A stretch of DNA of 64,000 bases from JBFMCU01 sp964428225 (GTDB taxonomy: Bacteria; Planctomycetota; UBA1135; GCA-002686595), in NCBI GenBank assembly GCA_964428225.1, contig CAYRXS010000001.1:26236-90235 (forward strand). The letters run 5' to 3'. The notes under the pieces were generated by a model, which saw nothing but the letters and a program-made list of their open reading frames with translations, searched no databases and had not been told where the DNA came from. Numbering within the stretch: position 1 is the stretch's first letter; every line of letters starts with the position of its first letter. Both the position numbers and the translations under genes were made by a program. This document shows, piece by piece, positions 1 to 8,941 of this stretch.

Positions 1-383
1 AGCTCGACTACACGCCGCAGGACCCCGAGGGCGTGACCATCTGTCGCAAGCTGAAGAAGGAAACGGGCAACGTCGACTGGTCGCTCTCCGCCGCCGAGCT
101 GATCCGCCACGTGCGTGCGATGAACCCCTGGCCGCTGGCGCGCACCACTCTCCCCGGAGGCAAGGGGCTCGCCGTGCACCGAGCGCGCGCGGCGGAGGAG
201 GCGGGCCCGGGGATGGAGCCCGGAGCCCTGGTCGTCGCGACGGACCGCTGCGTCGTGAGCACCGGCTCGGGCACGATCGAGCTCCTCGAGGTGCAGGCGG
301 ACGGCAAGCGACCCATGACCGGCGCGGAGTTCCTGCGCGGGGCACGACTCGAGGCGGGCGACCTCCTCGGCGCGGCGGGATGA
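1..383 (+). CDS. fmt: Methionyl-tRNA formyltransferase, C-terminal part (5' end outside window)
   Basis: The reading frame is open from the left edge (frame of nucleotide 3) to TGA at 381-383. The peptide contains TICRKLKKETGNVDW and HVRAMNPWPLA, which match the linker and C-terminal OB-fold domain of methionyl-tRNA formyltransferase (family pattern KLxKEDGxIDW...IRAxNPWPxA). The enzyme formylates Met-tRNAfMet for translation initiation in the cytoplasm. The catalytic N-terminal domain lies upstream of the window. The stop overlaps the rsmB start (ATGA at 380-383), so the two are translationally coupled, as in the common def-fmt-rsmB arrangement. Assignment is firm; the N-terminus cannot be examined. 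Confidence 0.9.
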   Translation, partial: LDYTPQDPEGVTICRKLKKETGNVDWSLSAAELIRHVRAMNPWPLARTTLPGGKGLAVHRARAAEEAGPGMEPGALVVATDRCVVSTGSGTIELLEVQADGKRPMTGAEFLRGARLEAGDLLGAAG

Positions 384-1696
384 CGCGCGTCACGGCCTGG
401 TCGGTTCTGCGCTCGGGACACCCGATCCCGATGCGCGACGTGAGGCGGGCTTGCACGGAGCGCGGGCTCGAGGAGCGCGACGCCGCTCTGGTTCGTCGGC
501 TCGTGGGGACGGAGGTGCGCCGGCGCGGCACCTTACGAGCCGTGATGCGCGAGTTCGTGCGCGGCAAACCGAAACCGGATCTCGCCGCGCACCTGCACGT
601 GGGGTTGGTGCAGATCCTGTTCCTCGACCGCGTTCCCGATCACGCCGCGGTCTCGGAGACGATCGGGGCGGTGGACGAGACCCTCGGTCGCTCCAAGGTG
701 CGCGTGGTGAACGGCGTGCTGCGCAACGTGATCCGGGCGCGCCGGGAGGGGGAGAGCGGCGATCCGTGCCGGGACCTGGTCGGTCGGGACCTCCACTTCA
801 CCCGGCCGGTGTTCCGGGATCCCGAGACCCACCCGAGCCTCTGGGCCGAGGACGCCCTCTCGATCCCCGCGCCCCTCGCGAAGCGCTGGGGGAAGAGGTG
901 GGGCTGGGACCGCACGCGGGACCTGGCCCGCCACTTCCTCTCCGAGCCTCCGCTCGTCGTGCACGGAGTCGGGATCGACGTGGAGCAGGCGCGGGGCCTC
1001 CTCGAGGGCCTCGGGACCGATCCCGCGGCGGGCGGTCATCCGCGGGCCCTGCGCGTCGACCAGAAGCACACGGGCGCGATCACGGCCTCCGCCCCCTTCC
1101 GCGAGGGCCGGTTGACGATCCAGGGCGAGACGGCCCTGACCGCGGCCGAGCTCGTGGAGGCAAGGCCGGGCGAGCGGATCCTCGACCTGTGCGCCGCGCC
1201 CGGGGGCAAGACGTCGGTCCTCGCGGAGGCCGGCGCCGAAGTGGTCGCGGTGGACGTGGATCCCGGACGCCTCGAGCTCGCCCGGGCCACGTGCGAGCGG
1301 CTGGGTTTCCTCGAGCGCGTGCGGTTCCTGGTGAGCAACGGGACGAAGGCGCTGGACACCGGCGAGTTCGACGCCGCGCTCGTCGACGCGCCGTGCAGCA
1401 ACACCGGCGTGCTGGGAGCGCGGCCCGAGGCCCGCTGGCGATTCGGGCCGCAGGCGATGCACCGCCTCGCCGCGCTCCAGTCACGGCTCCTCCTCGAGGC
1501 CGCGGCGCGAGTCCGATCGGGGGGACGCCTCGTGTGGTCCACGTGCAGCCTCGAGCCCGAAGAGAACGGCCGACGCGTGCGAACCTTCCTCGAGGAGAGC
1601 GTGGGGTGGGAGCTCGAGGAGGAGCACGAGGCTCTACCCGGCGCCGAGGGCGGCCCGGTCGACGGCGGCTACGCCGCGCGGCTGCGGCGGCGCTGA
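380..1696 (+). CDS. rsmB: 16S rRNA m5C967 methyltransferase RsmB (Sun/Fmu family)
   Basis: 438 aa, the usual RsmB length. A NusB-like RNA-binding domain (about residues 1-140) is followed by a Rossmann SAM-methyltransferase domain with LDLCAAPGGKT (SAM-binding motif I). The two RNA m5C-methyltransferase cysteines are visible: Cys339 in DAPCSNTG and Cys389 in WSTCSLEPEEN. The family methylates C967 of 16S rRNA using S-adenosylmethionine. The ATG overlaps the fmt stop by four bases, indicating coupling. The gene ends convergently with the serine hydrolase gene, only 25 bp away; a short GC inverted repeat (1698-1713) lies in between. Confidence 0.93.
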   Translation: MTRVTAWSVLRSGHPIPMRDVRRACTERGLEERDAALVRRLVGTEVRRRGTLRAVMREFVRGKPKPDLAAHLHVGLVQILFLDRVPDHAAVSETIGAVDETLGRSKVRVVNGVLRNVIRARREGESGDPCRDLVGRDLHFTRPVFRDPETHPSLWAEDALSIPAPLAKRWGKRWGWDRTRDLARHFLSEPPLVVHGVGIDVEQARGLLEGLGTDPAAGGHPRALRVDQKHTGAITASAPFREGRLTIQGETALTAAELVEARPGERILDLCAAPGGKTSVLAEAGAEVVAVDVDPGRLELARATCERLGFLERVRFLVSNGTKALDTGEFDAALVDAPCSNTGVLGARPEARWRFGPQAMHRLAALQSRLLLEAAARVRSGGRLVWSTCSLEPEENGRRVRTFLEESVGWELEEEHEALPGAEGGPVDGGYAARLRRR

Positions 1697-1721
1697 ACCC
1701 GCATGAACGCGGGGGGAGCGC

Positions 1722-4148
1722 TCAATCGTCGGAGATGCCTTCGTGCGTGAAGAGACTCTCGTGCACCTTCACCGGGACATCGAGCTCTTCGAACTGGATG
1801 ATGCTCAGTCCGAGCACGGCGGTCTCGGTGAGGATCCGGAAGGGAAGCCGCAGCCCCTCGACCTCGCGGAAGTCCTCGTATCGCGTGACGATCGGCATCC
1901 TCGCCCCGGTCAGTCCGACGGCGACGGTTTCGGCGCGAATCACGTCGCCGGAGTCGGCGTCGACGAAGACGAGGAACTCGGGCGCATCCCCGTTCTGCAA
2001 GCTCACGACGAAGAACCGGCCGCCCTCGTGCTCTTCGGTTCGCAGGTAGGCGATCGAGTCGAAGCTACGGCGCCAGCCGCCGTGGAGCATGGCGGGATGC
2101 CGGGCTTTCACCTGCTCGTGGTAGATCCCGCGCATCTCGTCGATGCGGCCGTTGTAGTCGCGCACCCAGGATCGCCCGTCGCCGGCGACGACCGCGGTCG
2201 TTCCGAATCGCCCGTAGTCCTGCACCTGGTAGAACCTCGATTTCGTCGAGCTGTACCGGACGATCGTGCCGTCGATCCCGGAGCTCGGTAGCCAAACGGT
2301 TCCCCGCATGCGGAACGTACCGAGCTTGGCCAGCTTTCGTCTGCCGAGACGGCTCCCTCGGAGGTCGAGGATCGAATCCACCGTCGGGCCTTCCTCGCCT
2401 TCCGGAACTTCAACCTTGGTCAGCACGACCTCGTCCTCGCGTTGCCGGAAGGTCATCGACTCGACCTCGCCCGCCCCGGACTCGACGAACGTTGCTGACA
2501 TCCAGTCCGCGACGATGAACCACCATAGACCCGCTTCGTCCGGCGCGCGTAGCGCGTAGGTCTTCGCCCCCGGGATCTCGATCGCGAGGCGGTCGTGTTT
2601 GATGCGGACGGTGAAGGTCTCCCCCGTCAGCTCCGAGCGATAGGGACCGAGGTACTTCTCCAGCTCGGCGAGCGGGATCTCGGGAGGATCGTCCAGGCCC
2701 AGGCGAGGAAGCGTCAGAACGATGCCCATCTGGCGCATCCTCATCTCCACGACTCTCCCCGCGTCGTCCTCGATGAACGAGAAGGCCACGGCGTTGTTCG
2801 CCGCGATCCGCCGCCACCCTTCCTCGTCGGGGTCCGTCAGCTCGACGATCCGCTGGCCGGCCAGATCCACGGCCAAGCGGCCGTCCTGGACGAGGACGCG
2901 GAACGTCTGGTCGACGAAGGTCCTGAAGTTCGCGTTGTACTCTCCGACGTAGCGGCGGAGATCGGTCGACTCGCTCCCGGCCTCGTCGCCGGTCCAATCG
3001 CCGAGCAGCGCCTCCCACACGAGCTCGCGCGAATCGAGCAGGGGAGCTCCCGTGACGTTCGCAAGCATCACGAAGCCCAGGTCCGACTCGGGCAGCAGCG
3101 CCACCTCGCACGAGTAGCCGTCGACGTTCCCTCCGTGCTCGATCACGGGCTGCCCATTCCACTCGCGGACCATCCAGCCGAGACCGTAGGAAACCTCTCT
3201 GGCGATCCCGATCTGCGGAGTCCACGTCTCGGCGTGGGTCGCCTCGGAGAGGTGACGCCGTCCGTCGAGCGCGCCGCGTCCGAGCTGGAACCGCACCCAG
3301 CGGGCCATGTCGAGGGCGTTCGAGTAGACCGATCCGGCAGGGCCGATGTTGCTCACGTCACGCAGCTCCAGCCTTCGGAACGACCCGCGGGCTTCCTCCC
3401 ACTGATAGCCCGACGCGAGCCGCTCGTCGCCGAGCGCCACCGAGGCGTGCGTCGTCGAGCTCGTCATGCCCAGCGGCTCGAAGAAGCGTTCGCTCATCAG
3501 CGCGTCCCAGTCCGACTCCGCAGCCTCGCCCGCGGCAACCCCCGCGGCGAGGTACATGACGTTGGTGTACTGCCACGTCTCCCGAAGACCCGCCGTGGGC
3601 TCGGCGCGGGTCGCGGCACGCAGCAGATCCTCGCGCGATACGCCCCCGCTCGCGTACAGAGCCCGCATCCGCGTGAAGCCCGTCCGGTGACAGAGGAGGT
3701 CACGGATGGTGACCTGCGCGCCTTCCTCGTCGGAGCGGATGGCGAGCTCGAACCAGGGGAGGTGCGCGGTGACCGGATCGTCCCAGCGCATCGTCCCGTC
3801 GTCGACGAGCATTCCGACAAGCGCGGCGGTGAACGCCTTCGCGGTGGAGCCGATGCCGAAGATCGTCTCCGGGGTGACCGAACGCTCGCGCTCGACGTCG
3901 ATGAAGCCGAAGCCGCGCGCGAGCACGACCTCGTCGTCCTTCACGATGGCGATCGCCAGCCCGGGGATGTGCAGAGCCTCGCGCTCCTTCTCGATCTGGG
4001 CGACCAGGCGATCGAGCCTCTGGTCGAGCGAGGGCGCCGGGGCGTCTTGCGGCTCGAGGCCCGAGACCGCCAGGACGAGGACCGCGGCGGCGAGCGCGGC
4101 GCGAAGCCACGAGCTCGGGGAGGACCCCGTCCGGGAGTGGACCTTCAT
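1722..4148 (-). CDS. Exported serine hydrolase, beta-lactamase class C / penicillin-binding-like
   Basis: 808 aa. An N-terminal signal segment (hydrophobic about residues 16-30) is followed by a serine beta-lactamase-like domain (about 40-380). The catalytic set is Ser101-x-x-Lys104 (STAK), Tyr194-x-Asn196 (YTN) and a KTG-equivalent HGG at 338-340. About 430 further residues form C-terminal DUF3471/lipocalin-like modules, which are common in long class-C homologues acting as peptidases or esterases. The substrate cannot be predicted. The ATG overlaps the stop of an XRE regulator gene (ATGA at 4145-4148), so the regulator and enzyme form a coupled pair and the regulator probably controls this operon. 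Confidence 0.82.
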   Translation of the reverse strand: MKVHSRTGSSPSSWLRAALAAAVLVLAVSGLEPQDAPAPSLDQRLDRLVAQIEKEREALHIPGLAIAIVKDDEVVLARGFGFIDVERERSVTPETIFGIGSTAKAFTAALVGMLVDDGTMRWDDPVTAHLPWFELAIRSDEEGAQVTIRDLLCHRTGFTRMRALYASGGVSREDLLRAATRAEPTAGLRETWQYTNVMYLAAGVAAGEAAESDWDALMSERFFEPLGMTSSTTHASVALGDERLASGYQWEEARGSFRRLELRDVSNIGPAGSVYSNALDMARWVRFQLGRGALDGRRHLSEATHAETWTPQIGIAREVSYGLGWMVREWNGQPVIEHGGNVDGYSCEVALLPESDLGFVMLANVTGAPLLDSRELVWEALLGDWTGDEAGSESTDLRRYVGEYNANFRTFVDQTFRVLVQDGRLAVDLAGQRIVELTDPDEEGWRRIAANNAVAFSFIEDDAGRVVEMRMRQMGIVLTLPRLGLDDPPEIPLAELEKYLGPYRSELTGETFTVRIKHDRLAIEIPGAKTYALRAPDEAGLWWFIVADWMSATFVESGAGEVESMTFRQREDEVVLTKVEVPEGEEGPTVDSILDLRGSRLGRRKLAKLGTFRMRGTVWLPSSGIDGTIVRYSSTKSRFYQVQDYGRFGTTAVVAGDGRSWVRDYNGRIDEMRGIYHEQVKARHPAMLHGGWRRSFDSIAYLRTEEHEGGRFFVVSLQNGDAPEFLVFVDADSGDVIRAETVAVGLTGARMPIVTRYEDFREVEGLRLPFRILTETAVLGLSIIQFEELDVPVKVHESLFTHEGISDD

Positions 4149-4366
4149 TCTTCGTCTCCTTCGTACTGGAACACCTCGTCCACGGTGAGCCCGAACGTGC
4201 GGGCCACCCGGAACGCGAGGGCGAGGGACGGCACGTACCGCCCCTGCTCGAGGAAGATGATCGTCTGGCGCGAACAGCCGACGCGCCGCGCCAGCTCCTG
4301 CTGGGTCATCTCCCCGTGCTCGAAGCGCAGCCTGCGGATGCGGTTTTCGATCTCAGCCCTGGCCAT
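4145..4366 (-). CDS. XRE-family helix-turn-helix transcriptional regulator (short, YgzD/PF01381 type)
   Basis: 73 aa from the ATG at 4364-4366, which fits the short stand-alone XRE regulators; upstream in-frame codons do not look like family sequence. The HTH occupies roughly residues 17-55, with MTQQELARRVGCSRQTI as helices 2-3 and LEQGRYVPSLALAFRVA as helices 4-5. The downstream serine hydrolase starts inside its stop codon. The operator may be one of two palindromes in the divergent intergenic region (4507-4522, 4543-4556). Function as a repressor or activator is inferred from the family. Confidence 0.85.
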   Translation of the reverse strand: MARAEIENRIRRLRFEHGEMTQQELARRVGCSRQTIIFLEQGRYVPSLALAFRVARTFGLTVDEVFQYEGDEE

Positions 4367-4506
4367 GGCTTCCGGCCCCTCCGTGGCCCGGGGGAATGTC
4401 GCGCGGCGAAGGGACGCTGCGGACGAGGGGCTTGCGGGGCGGGGAGAGTTCCATGAGAGCTGCGGTTCGGCCACCGGGCGCGGGGTACGAACGACTCGAC
4501 ACAAGG

Positions 4507-4522
4507 TACAGGAATTCTTGCA
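4507..4522. promoter_or_regulatory. Imperfect palindrome, candidate operator
   Basis: A 16-bp imperfect inverted repeat centred on GAATTC (TACAGGAATTCTTGCA) lies in the only AT-rich patch between the XRE regulator (minus strand) and the membrane protein gene (plus strand). Its size and position suit a binding site for the short XRE regulator. This is inference from symmetry and context only. Confidence 0.3.
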
Positions 4523-4542
4523 CATAGTCATATAAATCTGAC

Positions 4543-4556
4543 ATCCGGGCCCGGAT
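4543..4556. promoter_or_regulatory. Perfect 14-bp palindrome, candidate operator
   Basis: ATCCGGGCCCGGAT is a perfect palindrome 20 bp from the first inverted repeat, in the divergent intergenic region. It could be a second operator site. In GC-rich DNA such palindromes also arise by chance, so confidence is low. Confidence 0.25.
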
Positions 4557-4650
4557 CGACGCGGATCGGTGACCGTCCCGGGGCAGTGGCGTATCGTGCT
4601 CGCAGGCGGACCCCCCCCGCCCCCCCTCCGGCGCCTCCGAGGTCGTCCCG

Positions 4651-5199
4651 ATGAGCACCTACCGCAGTACACGTCGCCCTCCCGCTCCCTCGAGCGGGGT
4701 CTCTCCCCAGGTGATGGCCATCGGGGTGATCGCCCTGATCATTGCCGTGGTGCTCGTCCTGTTCATGGCGATGAGCCCGAAGGACGATTCGGCCTCCACG
4801 AAGCCCCAGGAGAACCCGTTCGCGGACCTCGCGGAGGCGGGGCCGGAGAAACCCACGCGCCGGACGGCGGCGGGAAGCAGCGAGACCGACAGCCCCTTCG
4901 ATGACGTGGCCCTGCCCGACGAGAACCCGGTGTGGCTCGAGGCGAAGGCCAAGGGCGAGCGCGGCATGGCCCTGATCCAGGAGGCGGTGGCCGCCAAGGA
5001 CGCGGGCGATCGCGAGACCGCGCAGGCCAAGGCCGCGGAGGCGCGAACATTGCTCGAACAGGCGAACGCGTCCACGGAGGACTTCGAGGAGTCGATCCTG
5101 GCCCAGCTCGGGCCGAATCACCGCTTCGTCAGGCTCGTCCGGAAGAGGACGAAGAAGTGGCGTGACAACCTGATCGCCCTGAGGAAGAGCGACCTGTAG
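4651..5199 (+). CDS. Hypothetical single-pass membrane protein
   Basis: 182 aa. A short basic N-terminus (residues 1-20) precedes one strongly hydrophobic helix (about 21-41). A long charged Asp/Glu/Lys/Ala-rich soluble part follows, whose second half (about 90-170) looks helical. The topology suggests an N-in anchor with an extracytoplasmic helical domain. I recognise no family. GAGG lies shortly upstream of the ATG. It is divergent from the XRE regulator and upstream of the Asp-box protein on the same strand, with about 130 bp between them. Confidence 0.7.
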   Translation: MSTYRSTRRPPAPSSGVSPQVMAIGVIALIIAVVLVLFMAMSPKDDSASTKPQENPFADLAEAGPEKPTRRTAAGSSETDSPFDDVALPDENPVWLEAKAKGERGMALIQEAVAAKDAGDRETAQAKAAEARTLLEQANASTEDFEESILAQLGPNHRFVRLVRKRTKKWRDNLIALRKSDL

Positions 5200-5326
5200 C
5201 CGTCGCGCGACGAAGTCGGCGCGCCGCCCCGCTCAGCGGGAGAATCACTAAACTCGGGATCCTCGCTTCGTCGACGGTCCCGACGAGGCCCCACCCCCCG
5301 GCTTGGAATCCACACCTGGAGGAATC

Positions 5327-7885
5327 ATGCATCGCCTAGCCACCGGCGCCGGCGCGGTCGCCGCCCTTGCCCTGATCGCCGCTGCCCCGTCCTCGCAATC
5401 CTGGGACGTCCCCACGTCTGCCGAACGCCCCGAGGTGGTCCGGATGGACGCGCAGGGCAATGCGACACGCGTGGTCTTCGACGAGCTTCGCGACCGACCC
5501 CTCGGCGAGAGCTCGCCGCTCGTCGGTGCCGGCTGGGATCCCCTCGGCCCCTTCGGTGGCGACGTCGACGACGTGGGAGCCTCCCCGACGAGCCCGAACG
5601 TCGTCCTGGCGGGCATCGCCCCGAGCGGCGGCACCGGGGGCGCGCTCTTTCGATCCACGGACGGCGCTGCCACGTGGTCGGAGGTGTGCGCGCTGAGCGG
5701 AACGAGCGTGCACGACATCGAGTTCGATCCGAGCGGGAAGGTCTACATCGGGACGATCGATGGGGTGTGGACGAGCACCAACGACGGAGTCTCCTGGACG
5801 CAGCAGAACCTCGGGATCGGGGTGAACGACCAGACCTTCGAGGTGACGATCGACCCAAACGACGCGAACCGCGTCTGGGCCGGTGTGGCCGACGCGCTGG
5901 GCAACCAGACCAAGAACGTGCTGCTCTCCACGAACGGCGGAGTCACGTGGACGGACATGACGCCCACGGGGGCGGCCGGAATGGGCTGCGCCGGGATCTG
6001 CCTCGATCCCAACGACTCGAACAAGGTCTTCGCGGCCTTCGGGGGCGGCTTCGGCGGCGGGATGGTCTGGGTGTCGGACGACGGCGGGGCCACGTGGGCC
6101 AACCGTTCCGCCGGCCTGCCGGGCAATCCGATGAACGACGTCGTCCACGACGGCACCCGCGCGCTCCTCGTAGGGGGGCAGCTCTTCGGCAGCCAGTTCG
6201 TCGGCCTGTACGAGACCACGGACGACGGCGTCTCCTGGGTCGCCCTGCACGACGGTACGTGGCCGAACCTCGTAACCCACGACATCGAGCTCGACCCCGC
6301 CGACGCGAACACGATCTACGTCGCCTCCGCCGGCTCCGGGGTCTACAAGAGCACCGACGGCGGCGCGAGCTGGTCCTTCGGCATCGGAGGGACCGGGGCC
6401 TTCTCGGTGAACGAGATCAGCGTCGATCCCGGCGGCGGCACGCCGGTCTACGTCGGCAGCTCCTCGGTCGCGGTCTGGAAGAGCACCGACGGCACGAACT
6501 TCACGATGTCCTCGGTGGGCATCGGATCGCTCAACCTGGAGTCGATCGCCTACGATCCCAATGACGGCGACGCGCTCGCGGTGGCCTTCCAGGGCTTGAA
6601 CGACGGCGGCGTCTACAGCACGACCGACGGCGGAACGACCTGGGATCTCGAGGATCTGCCCGGCACGCGGTTCAACACGGTGCAATACGCTCCCGGCGGC
6701 ACCCTGTACGCGATCTCCGACGGGCCGACGACCATCGCCCCGGAAGGGGTGTACCGGCGAGACGCGAGCGGCGTCTGGGTTTGCCTGGGGCCCGACCAGG
6801 GCTCGCAATTCGAATCGGAGCTGTACGCCCTGGTGTTCAGCGAGGTCGACTCGAACCTGATCGTCGCGGGCGGGGCCGACTTCGGCGTGGCCGGCTTCGA
6901 GCCCACGGTTTGGGTCTCCCACGACGCCGGCGCGAGCTGGAGCAAGAACTACGAGCCCGCCATCGAGCACGAGGACGTGAGGGACGTTGTCATCCTCCCC
7001 GACGGCACCGACCTGAACATGGTCGCGGCGTACACGGACTTCGGGACGACCCAGGACGGCGGCGCCCTGCTCTCCACAGACGGGGGGGCGAGCTGGGCGG
7101 AATCCAACACGGGCATCGCCGGCGGAGCGCAGTGCTACGGCCTCGCCGCTTCCCACTTCGACGACGACACGGTCTACCTCACGGACGACGATGTGCCGTT
7201 CGGGGCGGTCTACCGCTCCACCGACAGCGGCGCCACGTGGACGGGCATGGGCTTCACCGAGCGCGTGCGCGACGTCGTGACGGATCCGGTGCGGCCGATG
7301 CGCCTGTACATCGCCGCCTCGAGCGGAGCGAAGGTCCGGTACTCCGACGACGAGGGTGCCACGTTCACCGCGCTCGACAGCGGGCTGGGCACCGCGGGAT
7401 GGACGCGCGACCTGAAGCTGATCCCCGGGGGCCGCAACACGCTGCTGCTCGCCACGGCGAACGGCGCCTACGCCGAGTACGAGGGCGGCTGCACGCTCGA
7501 GGCCGACGTGACCTCCTTGTCCGTGTCCGCGGGGGGGACGCTGAACCTGAGCCTCGCCGCGGGGGCGGAGAACGGGGGGCGCTGGTACGTCGTGCTCGGC
7601 AGCACCACCGGCACCGACGGCATCCCCGTCGGGGGCATCATGATCCCGCTCACCTTCGACGCCTACACCCAGGACACGATCAGCCAGGCTAACGGCGGTG
7701 CGTTCGCCAACACGCTGGGCCTGCTCGACCCGAACGGGATGTCCGCGGCCTCCGTCACCCTTCCCCCCGGCTCCGACCCGGGCCTGATCGGCCTGGAGGT
7801 CTGGCACGCCTACGGGGTGTTCACGATCGGCCCGTTCACCACGTATCGCGCGAGCAACGCGGTGAAGGTGGTCATCGATCCCTGA
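5327..7885 (+). CDS. Secreted Asp-box (BNR/sortilin-like) beta-propeller protein
   Basis: 852 aa from the ATG at 5327, chosen because CTGGAGGA precedes it at good spacing and it starts a clear signal peptide (hydrophobic about residues 8-20). At least twelve Asp-box motifs of the form S-x-D-x-G-x-T/S-W are visible, for example STNDGVSW, STNGGVTW, SDDGGATW, TTDDGVSW, STDGGASW, TTDGGTTW and SDDEGATF. They imply one or two propellers of the kind found in sialidase/Vps10-like proteins. No catalytic sialidase residues were identified, so enzymatic activity is not claimed. The last ~130 residues form a separate beta-rich domain resembling the C-terminus of the FG-GAP protein at 38.8-41.7 kb. Probably extracellular. 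Confidence 0.85.
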   Translation: MHRLATGAGAVAALALIAAAPSSQSWDVPTSAERPEVVRMDAQGNATRVVFDELRDRPLGESSPLVGAGWDPLGPFGGDVDDVGASPTSPNVVLAGIAPSGGTGGALFRSTDGAATWSEVCALSGTSVHDIEFDPSGKVYIGTIDGVWTSTNDGVSWTQQNLGIGVNDQTFEVTIDPNDANRVWAGVADALGNQTKNVLLSTNGGVTWTDMTPTGAAGMGCAGICLDPNDSNKVFAAFGGGFGGGMVWVSDDGGATWANRSAGLPGNPMNDVVHDGTRALLVGGQLFGSQFVGLYETTDDGVSWVALHDGTWPNLVTHDIELDPADANTIYVASAGSGVYKSTDGGASWSFGIGGTGAFSVNEISVDPGGGTPVYVGSSSVAVWKSTDGTNFTMSSVGIGSLNLESIAYDPNDGDALAVAFQGLNDGGVYSTTDGGTTWDLEDLPGTRFNTVQYAPGGTLYAISDGPTTIAPEGVYRRDASGVWVCLGPDQGSQFESELYALVFSEVDSNLIVAGGADFGVAGFEPTVWVSHDAGASWSKNYEPAIEHEDVRDVVILPDGTDLNMVAAYTDFGTTQDGGALLSTDGGASWAESNTGIAGGAQCYGLAASHFDDDTVYLTDDDVPFGAVYRSTDSGATWTGMGFTERVRDVVTDPVRPMRLYIAASSGAKVRYSDDEGATFTALDSGLGTAGWTRDLKLIPGGRNTLLLATANGAYAEYEGGCTLEADVTSLSVSAGGTLNLSLAAGAENGGRWYVVLGSTTGTDGIPVGGIMIPLTFDAYTQDTISQANGGAFANTLGLLDPNGMSAASVTLPPGSDPGLIGLEVWHAYGVFTIGPFTTYRASNAVKVVIDP

Positions 7886-7910
7886 CCCTCGCCGGCGGGG
7901 GATTCGCGGC

Positions 7911-7943
7911 GCGCGCCCGGCTCGAAGATCGAATCGGGCGCGC
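7911..7943. terminator. GC hairpin downstream of the Asp-box protein gene
   Basis: GCGCGCCCG (7911-7919) pairs perfectly with CGGGCGCGC (7935-7943) across a 15-nt loop, 26 bp after the propeller gene stop. There is no T-tract, so it is either a weak terminator or a transcript-end stabiliser. Confidence 0.4.
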
Positions 7944-7963
7944 GTCGTGGTACAAGGAGAGGC

Positions 7964-8824
7964 GTGTTCCGTCTGGGCTACAACACGAACGGGCTGCCGC
8001 ACCACCGCATCGCCGACGCGCTCGAGCTCCTCGCGGAGCTCGACTACGAGGCGGTTGCCCTGACCCCGGACGCCGGGCAGCTCGACCCCCTCGCGCTCGA
8101 TCCGAACGAGGTGGCGCGCGTGCGGCTGCTCTCCGAGGAGCTCGGACTCGACCTGGCGGTGGAGACGGGGGCACGGTTCCTTCTCGATCCGCGACGCAAG
8201 CACTTCCCCACCCTGCTCGAGGACGACCCCGCCGACCGCGCCCGCCGCGTGGACTTCCTGGTGAAGAGCATCGATCTCGCCGCCGACCTGGGGGCGGGCG
8301 TGCTGTCCCTGTGGGCGGGGCGGGCGCCGAGCGGCCACACCGGCGACGAGGGAGGGGAGGGGACGGAAGAGGAGTGGGACCGGCTCTGCGCGGGCCTCGC
8401 CGTCGCCCTCGAGCGCGGCCACCGACAAGGCGTCCAAATCGGCTTCGAGCCCGAGCCGGGGATGTTCATCGAGCGGCCCGGAGGCTACGTCGCGCTGGTG
8501 GATCGGCTGGGCGCGGCGGGGGACGAGCTGGGCCTCTGCCTGGACGTCGGGCACCTGCTCTGCACGAAGGACCTGCCCGTCGGCGAGGTGATCCACGGGC
8601 TGGGCCATCGGCTCGTCATGGTCCACCTGGACGACGTGGCCGGAGGCGTCCACGAGCACCGGATGTTCGGCACCGGGGACCTCGACCTCGGAGAGACCCT
8701 AACCGCCTTGTTGGAAGTGGATTACGACGGAATCGCCGCCGTGGAGCTCCCCCGGGACGGCCACCGGGCCCCCGAGGCGGCGCGGGAGGCGATGGCCCGG
8801 ATCCGCGAGATTATCGGGGCATGA
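7964..8824 (+). CDS. Sugar phosphate isomerase/epimerase (xylose isomerase-like TIM barrel)
   Basis: 286 aa, starting at GTG 7964 with AGGAGA about five bases upstream. The N-terminus LGYNTNGLPHH, the central LSLWAGRAPSG and QIGFEPEPGMFIE, and the C-terminal LCLDVGHL and MVHLDDV fit the AP-endonuclease-2/xylose-isomerase-like TIM-barrel family. Glu in FEPEP, Asp/His in DVGH and Asp in HLDD are plausible divalent-metal ligands. Such proteins isomerise or epimerise keto-sugars or cyclitols. The substrate is unknown, and the neighbours (a secreted propeller and a small Cys/His protein) do not suggest one. Confidence 0.8.
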   Translation: MFRLGYNTNGLPHHRIADALELLAELDYEAVALTPDAGQLDPLALDPNEVARVRLLSEELGLDLAVETGARFLLDPRRKHFPTLLEDDPADRARRVDFLVKSIDLAADLGAGVLSLWAGRAPSGHTGDEGGEGTEEEWDRLCAGLAVALERGHRQGVQIGFEPEPGMFIERPGGYVALVDRLGAAGDELGLCLDVGHLLCTKDLPVGEVIHGLGHRLVMVHLDDVAGGVHEHRMFGTGDLDLGETLTALLEVDYDGIAAVELPRDGHRAPEAAREAMARIREIIGA

Positions 8825-8941
8825 TGGCCACCATCTTCCGCCGGAGCGTACTTGACAGAACATCTTCTCGAACGGCCTCGTATGGGTAGGAGAGGGTCGT
8901 TTTTGCCCCCCTCACGACCCCCCCTTTCCCGGAACTCGTCC

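Noticed and set aside
5336..8659. A very long open frame on the minus strand (over 1,100 codons) opposite the Asp-box gene
   Set aside because: It is antisense to two well-supported genes, composed of Arg/Ala/Gly/Val-rich low-complexity peptide with no domain, as expected in high-GC DNA where stops are rare.
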